Source: Siphonodentalium dalli
Taxonomy: Eukaryota > Mollusca > Scaphopoda > Gadilida > Siphonodentaliidae
NCBI GenBank assembly: GCA_032622095.1
Contig: CP136066.1
Span: 170,634,664 to 170,698,663, forward strand
Direction: 5' to 3'
Length of the DNA: 64,000 nucleotides
A model generated the notes under the pieces. That model was not told the origin of the DNA and did not search any database. It saw only the letters and a program-made list of their open reading frames with translations. A program made the position numbers and the translations under genes. Shown piece after piece: positions 11,723 through 22,246 of this stretch (position 1 is the first letter of the stretch; every line of letters starts with the position of its first letter).

Positions 11723-11990
11723 TTTGATACTATTTCACCATCGTCAGACACAGTGTTCACGCGAGCCATGCAGTGAAATGAAAACATCTATTAAATCTAT
11801 GCCTTAATTCAGAAATGGGAATTTCGCGATGACAATCAGCCTGAAATCAATTTTGATAACATTTCTCCGTCGGCAGACATTGTTTTTTTTTGGTCAGAAT
11901 GCAGTGAAGTTACACATGAAGTTTAAATAGTAAAGCAATCAGTGAATAGTATACAGCTAATACCACCGCCTCGTATATACGCGACACTGG
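11723..11990 (+). pseudogene. 3' end of GPCR copy 1 tail, decayed
   Basis: This sequence resumes tail-repeat homology after the minisatellite (TTTTGATACTATTTCACCATCG, GACAATCAGCCTGAAATCAA). It ends with GTGAAGTTACACATGAAGTTTAAATAGTAAAGCAATC, which corresponds to the last coding bases of copy 2 near 21930-21970. Frameshifts and stops prevent translation. Confidence 0.7.
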
Positions 11991-14414
11991 AAATTGCACA
12001 TGAAGTTTGCCAATTTTATCGTCTTGATACTATACCACTGTTATAATTTCATCAATTTCATTTATAACTCGTAACTCTGGCTGAATGTGTTCGCTATACA
12101 ACGGCCGTGGTAGGATATGGACGATGCGCTGAACAGTAAGTATAACGCGCATGCCGAGTAATGTAAAATAATTGTGCGCTCCTGCACAGAAAATATCCAC
12201 CATATAAAACGCCCCTTATGTAATATACCATATTAATTTTTCTCGAGGTTCTTTCTAAAGAAATTACATCGATAAACATCGAGGTGGCATTTCAGCCTGT
12301 TATACGGAATATCCGCAGATTATCTGCTTATATTAGAACTTGATTTAGGTAGATAAACTGCTTAGAAAGCTTCATTTTGAGCCGATAATGTACTGAGCAG
12401 GAGAGCATTTTAGTCACATTATCGACTCATAATGAAGCGATACCAAGCATTTTATGTGCGGACAATGACAACAATAAGCCAACTCACTACCTTTCAGGTG
12501 TACGCTCTTTAACATGTGTTTTCATTGTAGCCCGCGCCATAAAACAAAATAACGGGTATGAATCCATTATCGGCTTATCTCAAAATCAAATAATCACATT
12601 ATGTACCTATTTCACATTATATGTGGATTTTGTGCGTATTTACGCGAGGATATGTTGCGGCATTTTGTAAGGTCATTTTCAGTGCATTTGCAAAAAAACT
12701 AAGTGATATAAATACGATTAAACAACTGCATATAAGATGAAATGACATGTGCCCTAACCCATGGTAGTTATTCGTTACAATACAATAAGCTTACAATAAG
12801 TCTAACTGCATCATGTCAGGCTTTTTAATAAGGTAATTTTCTCCCACTAGATTTGAAATATATTATATATCTAGAATAATGTAAAAGGGATTCGGGCACA
12901 AGTTTTGCAACTTATGCACCCCTCTCCCGATGCTCCTGATCGGTACTCCTAAATCAAAATAAGAAGGGCGGTGATTGTTCTATCTGGGTTATAGCTAGGT
13001 TTGTTTCCTCTCAATTGGAATCTCAACTGGTATATGAGTAGCATTTTGCCTCTACATTACTGGCTGGCAAACTAATGTAGGCCTTATGTCCACATTTGCT
13101 CAAATAAGGAAAAACTTGTTTTGGTTTCAACACTTTGTATTGTGATCATAAACTTATCAGGAAAATATCCATGAATTTGAAGTTCTATAAATATTTTTCT
13201 ATCAATTTTTATTTATATTTATATGTGTTTCCTTGGATGACTCGGGGTGGTATTCTGGCCCTCCCGTAGTTGTTAACAGCCAGGCATACTTCACCCTTAA
13301 AATTGCAAGTCGTTTCAAATGGAGCACAGATACACATTTAAGGGATGGTTCATAAGTTCTTTAGTGTACATATGGGGATGATCTTCCAAAGAAATGGAAC
13401 ATCCTTTGCCATTTCTCCATATGGGTGGAATTAAATTGTATAATATCCTCTAAATGATCTCATAACAAACTGGGGGAGTTGTCTCAGTCGATATGGTATG
13501 TATAACATACGTCATACTCAGTAGTAAGCCAACAAAGGTTAATTGATCACCTCTTTGTATTTTAAACTTTCACTCTCACTGCCGCCCGGACAACAATGCG
13601 AAAACACCCCAATGGATATATTCATCTCCACTGGGGTCTGCATTTAACATGAATAGGAAGAAGCTATTCAATGAGGGCGACGCTGGTTCTCTTCCTGACC
13701 TCTCATATTTCTGATCCATATGTACTGAAAGCTTTAATTGTGCAAATGCATCAGTCGTTTAACGAGGGTCGCCAGTTTTTATTTATACGGGAGTTATTTT
13801 ATTGTTCACGTGCGGTACCCTCTCCTTGAACAGAATATGAATAGACTGTAAGACTTTTTAGTATGCATGGCGCTCTACATATACGTGTATATATTTTGTT
13901 CATTCTGGTGACCTTAGTCAAGTGAAAATAACAATATTATCAATAATCAATTAAATTCCTGGAATTACAGAGCTGCCTACATATCTATCTGGTGGGAATA
14001 GGGGTAATGTTTTATCAAGTTTGGTACTATCTCTCTTCTCGTCCCTGAAGCAGAGAACACCACACAGTTATATTCCTGAAATCATGGAAGTTTCTACAGA
14101 TAGGTTTGGTGGAAATTAACATTTCTTTACCATTACTGTCCTCTTCTAACACCGTCCTATCCGGTCGGCATTGCTTGTGGCAAATTAAAGATACACGGTC
14201 CGATTTGACAAAATATAATACTTGCAACCACCGCGCCATTCGGATGGCATTATCTACCTCGTTTGTGAAACGAAAGCATGGGTGCTCATTGAAATTTTTG
14301 CTAGGCTGACGAAAACACAAAACGTGTTTAAATTTCCTGTTTTGAAAGTCTGTCCATCAAATCCTCATATTAATGAACTCATGTGTCCGGTCACAGGTAT
14401 TAGGCACAATTTTT
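11991..14414. other. intergenic; contains a segmentally duplicated stretch
   Basis: No gene was recognised. Positions 12290-12690 (ATTATCTGCTTATA, CTTAGAA, GTGCGGACAATGACA, CGCCATAA, GTGCGTATTT.CGCGAGGATATGTTG) are paralogous to 35835-36050 plus 37873-38060. In that later locus the stretch is split by a 1.8-kb insertion, so this copy is the uninterrupted state. The remainder is AT-rich without supported features. Confidence 0.6.
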
Positions 14415-15545
14415 TTTATTAATTTAATCAAAATCTCGGAAAGGTAAGTATCAAGGCTGATAGTGAAAATAGGAGGTCAAAAAATCATCCTCACAAAAGC
14501 AAAATGTTTTATCAAATTGATCTGGAATTCTAGCATTATGAGCCCAAGTAATCATATTTTTTGTTAAAGTTTAGCTTTCAATCGTATTTTAAACTAGTCA
14601 GCATAGAAAATCATTCGAAGTTGTCAATGAAATTTATTTTTTGGTACCCAAAACGTCCGTCCAATGAAAAATCAAAAAATCAAATAATATAACCCCTAAA
14701 TCACCGAAAGTTTTACTATTATCATCAAACTAAATAGCCCTATTGTCAAACAGACGTTGTTTCATGAAGTACAGCTAATTTGGGGTGGTACTCAACATAC
14801 ATCGTGTTTAATAACGATTTATGTTCTTTCTTTTCGTCAGTTTTACAGATTTCTATTCCCGGGAAGCCATTTTGCAAAACTGAAAGCGAAACTAACTTGA
14901 AATTTATTAAATTCATTTTAATATCTCTTATTTTAATTGATATCCAGCATTCGTAATGACAAAATTCATGCGGTGGATATATAATACCCACTAGATAAGG
15001 AATTTGATAAAACATTATTTTTTATCGATGTAAAATTATTTTATTTTGGAGTCATTCACGGCAGTGTTTCTCGAGTTTGTTTCGCACTTTCAAAACGGCC
15101 TCCCGAGAATAGAATCATGTTAAACTGACGGGGAAATAAAGACAAAAATCGTTATTAAACTCGATGTATGTTGAGTACCACGCCCAAATTAGCTGTCCTT
15201 CGTGAAACAACGTCTGTTTGGCAATAGGGCTATTTAGTTTGATGATTAGAGTATAGATTTCGGTGATTTAGTTGTTGGATTGTTTGATTTTTTTTTATTT
15301 TTCATTGGACGGACGTTTTGGGTACCAACCAAATAAATTTGATTTATTAAGTTTAAATGTTTTTCTATGTTCACTAATCTCAAATACGACGGCGAACCAA
15401 ACTTTTTTGAAAACTATGATTATTTGGTCACATAGTGCTGCAATTACAGATCAATAAAAAATAAAATGTTGCTTTTGTAGAGAAAAATGCTGACCTCTAT
15501 CAAAAATGAGATAGATACCTTTCCGAGATTTTGCTTAAATTAAAA
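14415..15545. mobile_element. large foldback element, ~480-bp inverted arms
   Basis: The left arm (about 14415-14898) and right arm (about 15068-15545) are imperfect reverse complements around a ~170-bp centre. Landmarks are AATCTCGGAAAGGTA against TACCTTTCCGAGATT, TTGGTACCCAAAACGTCCGT against ACGGACGTTTTGGGTACCAA, and ACAGACGTTGTTTCATGAAG against its near complement in the right arm. Divergence between arms is considerable, so it is old. ORFs inside (14746-15015 minus, 15272-15457 plus) have no domain. Target duplication and class are unclear. Confidence 0.8.
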
Positions 15546-15580
15546 AAAAAACAGGGCATACATAAGCCACATCATTGTAT

Positions 15581-15895
15581 TCATTGTGTCACGGACATGC
15601 GTACACAGGTGTTGTGGAAATCGACGTCAAATATTATATTAAATTCGGCGAAGATCTCCGACCCCCATGCATCCCTGCCAGTGACCCAAAATGACGGAGA
15701 CACGTTTGCTAGTTTTAAATCATACAGTTTTCTTCCTGGTACAATGCTAAAGGTATTAAACCTCTTTGGAGTCGTAATAACGGCCCCGTCAATTTCAACA
15801 GTGGACAAGCAGGCAGACACACATTCCAAAAAATATATAGATACAAGACATAAACCAGCTTTGTCATTATACTGTATCGCTTCCATTACACGCAT
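15581..15895 (-). other. overlapping ORFs on both strands, unassigned
   Basis: About 105 codons are open on the minus strand (15581-15895) and 124 on the plus strand (15531-15905) over the same DNA. The minus frame has a moderately normal composition with several Cys and a FWVTGRDAWGS stretch, but I cannot match it to a family. At most one strand could be real. It may be a remnant exon; it may equally be chance. Confidence 0.15.
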
Positions 15896-16087
15896 AAAAG
15901 GCTAATGAGGTATGCATCTGACAACTGAATCATTGTTATTCACTTTCCGGTTACATTGGGGAGAAAGTTGTGTTTTTAGAGAATGGAACTGTTAGATCAA
16001 ACAACATAACAATGCCACTCCTACTATTCCGTAAAGTTCAAGTAATGCCTGCAACGGATTTGATCGGATTTCGGTGGCATAGATTAA

Positions 16088-16478
16088 CCCTTTACCCAAC
16101 AGAAGGGCCCTGTGCCAATGCATTCTCTTATATATGCGAGTCGACCATAGGTCGCCTCGCATATATAAGAGAATGCATTGGCTTAACACATTAAAAATTA
16201 TAAAATTGTTAAAGAATGTAAGAAAAATGGTAAAAAGTGTTAAAACAAGATTTTTTTTAGGCCAATGCATTCTCTTATGTATGCGAGGCGACCTATGCTT
16301 GACTCGCATATATAAGAGAATGCATTGGCACAGGGCATAACTATAACCATCACAATGTGGTCAATGAGCCGGTTCCAATGATATCCATATTTGTATGGTT
16401 TTATTGAGACAGACCCAAGATATTTTAGGCTGTTGAAGCTTTATTTGGCCGGTTTTGGCCGGTTTGTTGGGTAAAGGG
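16088..16478 (+). mobile_element. TTAA-flanked double-hairpin MITE, copy 1
   Basis: A 391-bp element bracketed by TTAA at 16084-16087 and 16479-16482. Its ends are CCCTTTACCCAACA and TGTTGGGTAAAGGG. CCC...GGG ends with TTAA duplication are typical of the piggyBac superfamily; no transposase is present. The interior has two ~70-bp hairpins (about 16110-16186 and 16258-16331) in inverted order, separated by an AT-rich spacer. After them come TATTTTAGGCTGTTGAAGC and GGCCGGTTTTGGCCGG. The second hairpin carries substitutions (TATGTATG, CTATGCTTGAC). ORFs in this element translate hairpin DNA and are not genes. Confidence 0.85.
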
Positions 16479-16482
16479 TTAA

Positions 16483-17539
16483 ACACTAATGTTTTGCATT
16501 TTCACGTCCTCTCCCTATGCAGGCAATTTCAAATTTTAAACTGAAATGTCTATTTGTTCTTTTTCGTACCGATATTTCATTCAGATGTCTAAGATGTATA
16601 TAAAGACACCATGAAATCGTTAAGTAAGTTCGCATCACAATGTATTGTGCATCTGAGAAACCATTGTTGGCGTGTGGTTTCTAACCATTTGTTTTGTTAT
16701 ATGAACGAACACTTGATTTAAACTAAGACTTCCTTCGAAAATAGTTAATGGGAGGTTTGTAATTACGACTACTCCTTTAAATGAATTGTATCGTAACGGT
16801 CATCGCATGTCATAGCATGTGTTAAAATTCAAAGTAGGCCTTTAAACTTACCATGCTGACAAGCTTCAGAGAAGATAATCCGATCTGATTATATTTTAAA
16901 TCCCCAAATAAGTTACCATTAAATTGTAATGGACGAATATATGATGCACACATGACCTGGAGGCTGGAACTAAACAGAATGGTATCATCGTCATCACACT
17001 GATATGTAATAATATGATTCCTATTTTGAGACAAATATTTGCCCGTAGTTTACAGATAATTATTCCGTTTTGCAATATTCCATACAGTAATCAATCCGGT
17101 GAATTGTAATTTGCACGACACTGCTCCTGCAACTAGCCGTACAACAGATAATTATATCTTTCGGCAGTAATTTTACCAAACTGCTATCAATATCATGTGT
17201 GTTTGGCGCTATATACACCATTATGATCCTTATTGTGTCATGGGTATGGCAATATTCAAACATACATACGATTTAAGTATATTATATTATGTATTTATCA
17301 GACCAAGTTGCAGACAATCCGTTCAGTTCACTTAATAATCGTAAATTCAGAGGACGCACTTCACCTCCAGGATTTATAGATAGTAAATTTTAGAAGTATA
17401 GTATATTCACCAATTAGTCCGAGCGATTTGATATTCCGAACATGTCCTATTATTTAGACATCATAAATAGCATGTGAAAAATAATATAATTTAATGTAAA
17501 CAAATGAAAAACTCTTGAGCAATTTCTGGTGTCGAATAC
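16483..17539. other. intergenic, no feature seen
   Basis: AT-rich sequence with short random frames only. No repeat or hairpin supported. Confidence 0.45.
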
Positions 17540-17870
17540 ACACCCTGAATGTTCAGTTGGCTAGGTGTCCTATGTTCTGCGTCAATATATATACAGCAAT
17601 GTTCTGTAAACTAAATCAGACTGCGGGTGCAAATGGTGATGTTGGTTTGTGCGGCAATTCACCCGGCTATCGAAATGAAAGCCAGAAATTCGTGGTCGAA
17701 CGAAATGCAGCGGACGATGGTTAAGTTGGAAGTGAAGATACTGCAGCAGGAGAAGGTGATGGTGTTCTGGCAGTTGTGGACCAAACTGACCACCGTGAGA
17801 TATATGCCGAAGACCAATGGAGCTTTCCACAGAGGCCACACCCACAGCGGTAGTACCGCCCACTGGTAAA
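17540..17870 (+). pseudogene. paralogue of the region 3' of GPCR copy 2
   Basis: Aligns with 22003-22280: TGTTCTGCGTCA..TATA, CAGCAATGTTCTGTAAA, GATGTTGGTTTGTGCGGCAA, TTCACCCGGCTATCG, GAAACTCGTGGTCGAA-like sequence, and GTTGTGGACCAAACTGAC against GTTGTATACCAATCTGAC. The conserved frame reads DVGLCGNS..YR and VVE, then hits TAA after DDG where copy 2 has TTT; the frame continues open beyond that stop to about 17852. The shared codon pattern suggests this was once coding, either as a separate downstream exon or as a small gene. It is interrupted here. Confidence 0.5.
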
Positions 17871-18560
17871 AAGACTTTACCCACATAAATATTGTCTGTT
17901 ACCCGAGATAGACTTCCGAAGTGAACACAACAGCACTCGCCCTTACGTTAACTAGCTGAAACAGACTCATACATATGATTCGTGCGATCTTTTTAAATAG
18001 TTTGATTAAAACAAATTATTTAAATTCAATTTTTACATTTTTTTTAGGAATTGAACTCTGATCTGCTGTAGAACAAATATTAGTAATTTTTGTTTTAATT
18101 TAAAAAACAAATTTAAATTTTTTAATTTGTTTTTATATTTATTTGGGGGCGGACAGGACTAACCGGACAGTGATTTCGAAGAGGGTGTCTGCATAGAAAG
18201 AAGTAATTATTTAAACTGAGAAAATCTATGATAATAATAAATATGGCAATATGGCGTAATAAATAATATTTAATGGGGGAAGATCACACATTTGAACTGA
18301 AACATTGGTTTTGATAAAAATTTGCTATGAAAATTATGAACATTTACATTTGATGGGATATTTTTGAGAACAATTCGTCAGTCGGTGATGATTCAAATGA
18401 TTTTTTCAACAATAGAGCGATGTCAATTGATTTGAATAAAGCATCGGGGCCTTATGCCACGAACACATTATTAACCCACCTTAAACTGATGAAAACAAAG
18501 GGTTATGATGCTGTAATTTGTAAAAATGCGAGTATTCAAGCTAAAAGTAATATCTAAGTG
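17871..18560. other. AT-rich intergenic sequence
   Basis: Very AT-rich, with a TTTAAATTTTTTAATTTG inverted patch near 18085-18130. No gene or supported repeat. Confidence 0.45.
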
Positions 18561-18871
18561 CCACCGCAGACGCTGCGATTAAAATCGTAAGTGGGGATAA
18601 TCGCAGGTGGAGAAAAGTCGCTTGCCTGCGATGTATGCAGCTGCGATTTTATCCACGTGATCGATCGCACGATAGCATGTAAATAGTGAGAGCAGCGCGA
18701 CCATGGTCATGTGACAGTTACGATCGCGCGCTTTACCAAGGTCGCCACGATTTTCCTGATAAAATTCAAACATTGCTTGATCGCTACGATATGGCTGCGA
18801 TATTGTCGTGAGCATGCGCAGTGGATGTGCCAGCTGCGATTTTCCCCACTTACGATTTCAAACTGCGGTGG
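18561..18871. mobile_element. 311-bp MITE with ~45-bp TIRs (CCACCGCAG ends)
   Basis: The left end CCACCGCAG..GCTGCGATTAA, AAATCGTAAGTGGGGA and TAATCGCAG is mirrored by the right end TTCCCCACTTACGATTT then CTGCGGTGG. ATCTAA lies close outside both ends (18552-18557 and 18872-18877), a candidate target duplication of 6-9 bp that is not perfectly placed. The class could be Mutator-like or hAT-like; no ORF with a domain was seen. Confidence 0.7.
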
Positions 18872-19087
18872 ATCTAAAATATATTTAAAATTATCTCGCC
18901 TCGGACTTCTTGACTGCATATTTTCGTTACTGCTCGATGATCTACTGTGTGCATACTGACAGGGGATGGTCTCTGGGGACCGTGATTTCCATGTTATTCA
19001 CATAGTGTCAACCTGTTAATGGAAACTTGTTAATATCAAACCGATTAAGGACGTGTGCGTTTCCGTCGTTACACAAAGGGGGACAGG

Positions 19088-19095
19088 TATATAAA
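19088..19095 (+). promoter_or_regulatory. candidate TATA box of the GPCR gene
   Basis: TATATAAA lies 542 bp upstream of the GPCR start codon in otherwise mixed sequence. If it is used, the transcript would have a ~500-base leader. The motif is common by chance in AT-rich DNA, so this is tentative. Confidence 0.3.
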
Positions 19096-19229
19096 CACAA
19101 CGGACATGTTTCTGCATTAGACTCAATTGGCCTGCTATTCTGTTGTATATTCCATCGATCTGGATTGCGCTATGTTCTGTTGAAGCAATGTGACATTTAG
19201 AGGTTCATTGAACCGTTCGATTCGGCGAC

Positions 19230-19520
19230 CTGTAGGAACTTACTCCGCTTTGGATATTATTATCTCCAGAACAACAAAGCAAGCCTTCAAGATAGAAAGA
19301 GTTCGTACACAGCTGGACTGAAACACATGTTGAATTGAAAGATCGTTCAAGTTTGTGTGACTTGTATATGCAACATTTTGAGTTTTTATTGGACCATTAT
19401 ATTCTGGGACTTGCATCAACTTACATCGCTTACCTTTAAATCAACGACAGCCTTCAACATAGAACGATTTCGTACATACTAAATATGTTGATGTTGAATT
19501 TAAAAATCATTCATGTATGA
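19230..19520. repeat. diverged internal duplication in the putative GPCR 5' leader
   Basis: Two similar stretches follow each other. One reads AACTTACTCCGCTTTGGATA ... AGCCTTCAAGATAGAAAGAG TTCGTACACA ... ACATGTTGAATTGAAAGATC. The other reads AACTTACATCGCTTACCTTTAAATC ... AGCCTTCAACATAGAACGAT TTCGTACATA ... TGATGTTGAATTTAAAAATC. The spacing is about 150 bp and identity is moderate. It has no coding meaning that I can see. Confidence 0.55.
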
Positions 19521-19629
19521 ATGTAAAACAAAACACGAAAAGTATAAATATGTATAGGGGTCATGCAGTGTTCAAAATGTGTTTCTGACAACAATTCATT
19601 TAAGGTATTTTTACAAGCGGATTCATGAA

Positions 19630-21575
19630 ATGGACCGTAATGCTTCTCAACACGTGTTATTCTGGACCTTGAATGGCTATGGACCCACAGCGACGGTACT
19701 TTTCATCGGCGCAATCTCATCCCTGATTGCACTTACGATTATATTCCTCAACTCAATCGTTCTTGACACACTCCGGACGAATAGACACGTGCTCCAGACA
19801 GCCGATATATTTATAGCTAGCATCGCATTGGCCGATCTCATTCATGGAGTAACATTGTTGTATCAAGTGACATATAGCATCGTTAACTTCCAAGATTTAA
19901 CGGAATGTAGGTTCCGGTACGGACTTATCCACACCACTGGAATAAATTCAGTCCTTAACCTCGTTTCATTGACCTTTGAACGCTACGTTAAGATCACACT
20001 GCCGTTCAAATACAACAACATTTTCCATAAGACATCAAACCTATGCCTGACCGCCGGAATATGGATCCTGTCTGGAGTTATTGGTCAGCTCCCGACGATG
20101 GGATGGAACGTGGATCCACCGAATGACGTCATATGGCCTTGCACATATCTAGGTGTCCATAGCAACGCGTATCTGACGCTGGTTGTCGTCGCGTTCCTGT
20201 TTACATCCTTCATCATGATCGTCGTTTATCTTCATATTTTCAAGGTCGTGTGGTCACACTCACGAGCAATGAAGACACAGCGTCACGTAGGCCGCAGTTC
20301 TAATTTCGACAGAAACACGTGGAGATTAACTAAAACAATCTGTTTCATAGCCGGGGTTTATTTCCTTACTTGGATTCCAACAGGTAAGGGGTGTCAGGTC
20401 CAGGAACCTATACGTCACTAATGTAATATCTCTTCAGACGTTCGGGTGGCCGCTATTTTGGAACTCATGCAGTGGATGAGGTCGATATTTCTTGCACTAG
20501 TTATTGTACGAGTGAAAGGTATTATAGGAGGTGCCAAGTGAATTCTTTTATATTAATGTTTTGACTCGTTTCACTCGAACAAACAAATGATTTATACAAT
20601 AACAACTACGAATTATAGAAGTTTTAAATCTAGAAATTCAGGTTAACGTCATTTGCTTCAAACTAATTGTACACATCTTATTTATATTGTTATAATATAG
20701 TCACAAAAAAGACCTGTAATCCTATTAACATGTATCGTACAATGAAACTAACTCGCCAATCACCCAGATATGCCCCATCGATTTAACCCACGTCGATCTT
20801 ATATTTTCCATTAACATCCTTATCTCCAAATAATTCTTCGTTGAACTTCAATAAAGTAATTTCGTTATATCGAAATAAGATATCGTTATAACGAAATAAT
20901 ATTTAGATATATCGAAATAAGATATCGTTATAACGATATCAGATTTCACTTGTTACACTTGTGTTATTTTTTTGTTTTGTCTGTCTTCTGATCATTTTTT
21001 CTGGCCAACCTTCAAATGAATGATAGGCTATTCCAAAGTATTATTGTATGACTGAATGGGAGAATCTGTTTAGTATAGAACGGATTAATTACTTCATTAC
21101 AGGAATAGCGTTGATGTTTGAAATAGATGGACGTCTTGAAAACATGACACCTCTACAAAGGGGCAACATCATATTCTATGTCTCCGGCATCGGCTACATC
21201 AACGGTATCGTGAATCCCATCATATATGCATTCAAAATACGAGTCGTCAAGATCAGATTCTATAAAATATTCTGCTGCAAGGATATAATCATAGCAGTTA
21301 ACGGATCGGCGATGAAGAACGGCAGTAATAGACCATCTGTGAGTTCAGTGACGACTTCAGAAATGAGCATTTCGCGTTCTAACAGCCAGTCTGGAATCAA
21401 TTGCAGTGCTAGTTCACCACCGTCAGACATATTGTTTACAGAAGCCAACGACGAGAAAACATCAATGAGTTCTAGGACGACTTCCGAAATGGGAATTCCG
21501 CGTTATAACAGTCAGCCTGGAATTAAATTTGATAACATTTCACCGTCGCCCGACAGTTTTTACAGAAAACAGTAA
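19630..21575 (+). CDS. rhodopsin-class G protein-coupled receptor, orphan
   Basis: Two exons, 19630-20383 and 21103-21575, joined by a phase-1 intron (CAG|GTAAGG ... TTACAG|GAATAG), give 408 residues. The ATG at 19630 has G at -3 and G at +4. The N-terminus begins MDRNAS (glycosylation site). TM1 carries LNSIVLDTL, TM2 ALAD, TM3 a cysteine 24 residues before ERY (DRY variant), TM4 a Trp, ECL2 a GWN and a partner Cys, TM5 VVYLHIF, TM6 FLTWIPTG, and TM7 VNPIIYAFKIR. Helix 8 ends CCKD, a likely palmitoylation site. The tail holds ~41-residue Ser/Thr repeats (SSRTTSEMGI..SQPGI..D.ISPS.D) before a frameshift-induced stop. Overall layout resembles the amine/adenosine-type class A group; the ligand is unknown. 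It is predicted to sit in the plasma membrane and couple to G proteins. Confidence 0.9.
20384..21102 (+). other. GPCR intron with palindromic TATCGTTATAACGATA repeats
   Basis: A 719-bp intron. At about 20855-20942 it contains alternating TTTCGTTATATCGAAAT, AAGATATCGTTATAACGA and similar words, each itself palindromic, so the stretch can fold in several registers. The 3' part (from ~21014) matches the sequence before exon 2 of copy 1, minus the MITE inserted there. Confidence 0.75.
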
Positions 21576-22000
21576 TTATAAGCCACCTGTGAGTTCAGAT
21601 ATGAACAGTTCGCGTTCAGAGAGTCAGCCTGGAATACATTGTGATACTATTTCACCATCGGACACAGTGTTCACAAAATCCAACGAAGAGAAAACATCTA
21701 TGAGTTCAAGGAGGACTTCCGAAATGGGAATGTCGCGTTCTGAGTTTCAACCTGCGACAAATTTCGATACTACATGTATTTCACCATGCATCGACATAGT
21801 TGTCACAGAGGGCAATGGAGAGAAGTCATCTATGAGATATACAATGTTTAGGACTTTCTCATTCTGGCTGTCAGCGTGGAATACATTATGATAGTATTGC
21901 CCCCTCGTCAGACATAGCTTTCGCAGAAGCCAGGGAAGTTACAAATGAAGTTCAAACAGTAAAGCAATCTTCAGAATCTACTGCTAATAATAGTTCATAG
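21529..22000 (+). pseudogene. out-of-frame remainder of the GPCR tail
   Basis: Two bases appear to be missing near 21555 (consensus GACACAGTTTTCACAGA, here GACAGTTTTTACAGA). The downstream tail repeats continue in another frame to 21891 with clear protein-level similarity (VFTENSN, SRSESQPGIHCDTISPSDTVFTK, EEKTSMSS, RRTSEMGMSRSE). A second shift near 21865 returns to a frame ending at 22000 (SPSSD-like, then AFAEAREVTNEVQTVKQ...). The repeat starts lie at about 21341, 21467, 21591, 21702 and 21833. The ancestral receptor therefore had a tail of about five repeats. The truncation may be recent, allelic or an assembly error. Confidence 0.75.
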
Positions 22001-22066
22001 GGTGGTGTCTCTGGTGTTCCGCGTCAGTCTATAGACAGCGATGTTCTGTAAAATAAAGGATACCTT

Positions 22067-22246
22067 ATGTATAATACGGATGATGTTGGTTTGTGCGGCA
22101 ATTCACGCGTCTATCGTGATGGGGGCGAGAAACTCGTGGTCGAACCACCTGCAACTGAAACGGATGATGGTTTTGTTGGTAGTGACACTACTGCATCAGA
22201 AGTAGGTGCAATTGACAATTGTGCTGACAGTTGTATACCAATCTGA
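22067..22246 (+). CDS. 59-residue ORF downstream of the GPCR, conserved in a paralogue
   Basis: The ATG-initiated frame starts MYNTDDVGLCGNS and ends ADSCIPI. It is acidic, with four Cys in total and no signal peptide. The segment 17627-17720 preserves the same frame (GDVGLCGNSPGYRNESQK then VVE), which is the only reason to list it. It may be an extra GPCR 3' exon, a small gene or a translated 3' UTR. Function unknown. Confidence 0.3.
   Translation: MYNTDDVGLCGNSRVYRDGGEKLVVEPPATETDDGFVGSDTTASEVGAIDNCADSCIPI

Noticed and set aside
15531-15905. Possible receptor-like exon near 15.6-15.9 kb
   Set aside because: Both strands are open and no family motif could be matched, so I would not claim it as a gene.
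16134-16340. ORFs with HRSPRIYKRMHW-type peptides near 16 kb, 31.9 kb, 33.7 kb and 57.2-57.6 kb
   Set aside because: They are translations of the hairpin arms of the MITE family and recur on both strands; there is no protein logic to them.
19579-19629. Upstream extension of the GPCR N-terminus
   Set aside because: The extension starts at GTG; the first in-frame ATG, with good context, is 19630.
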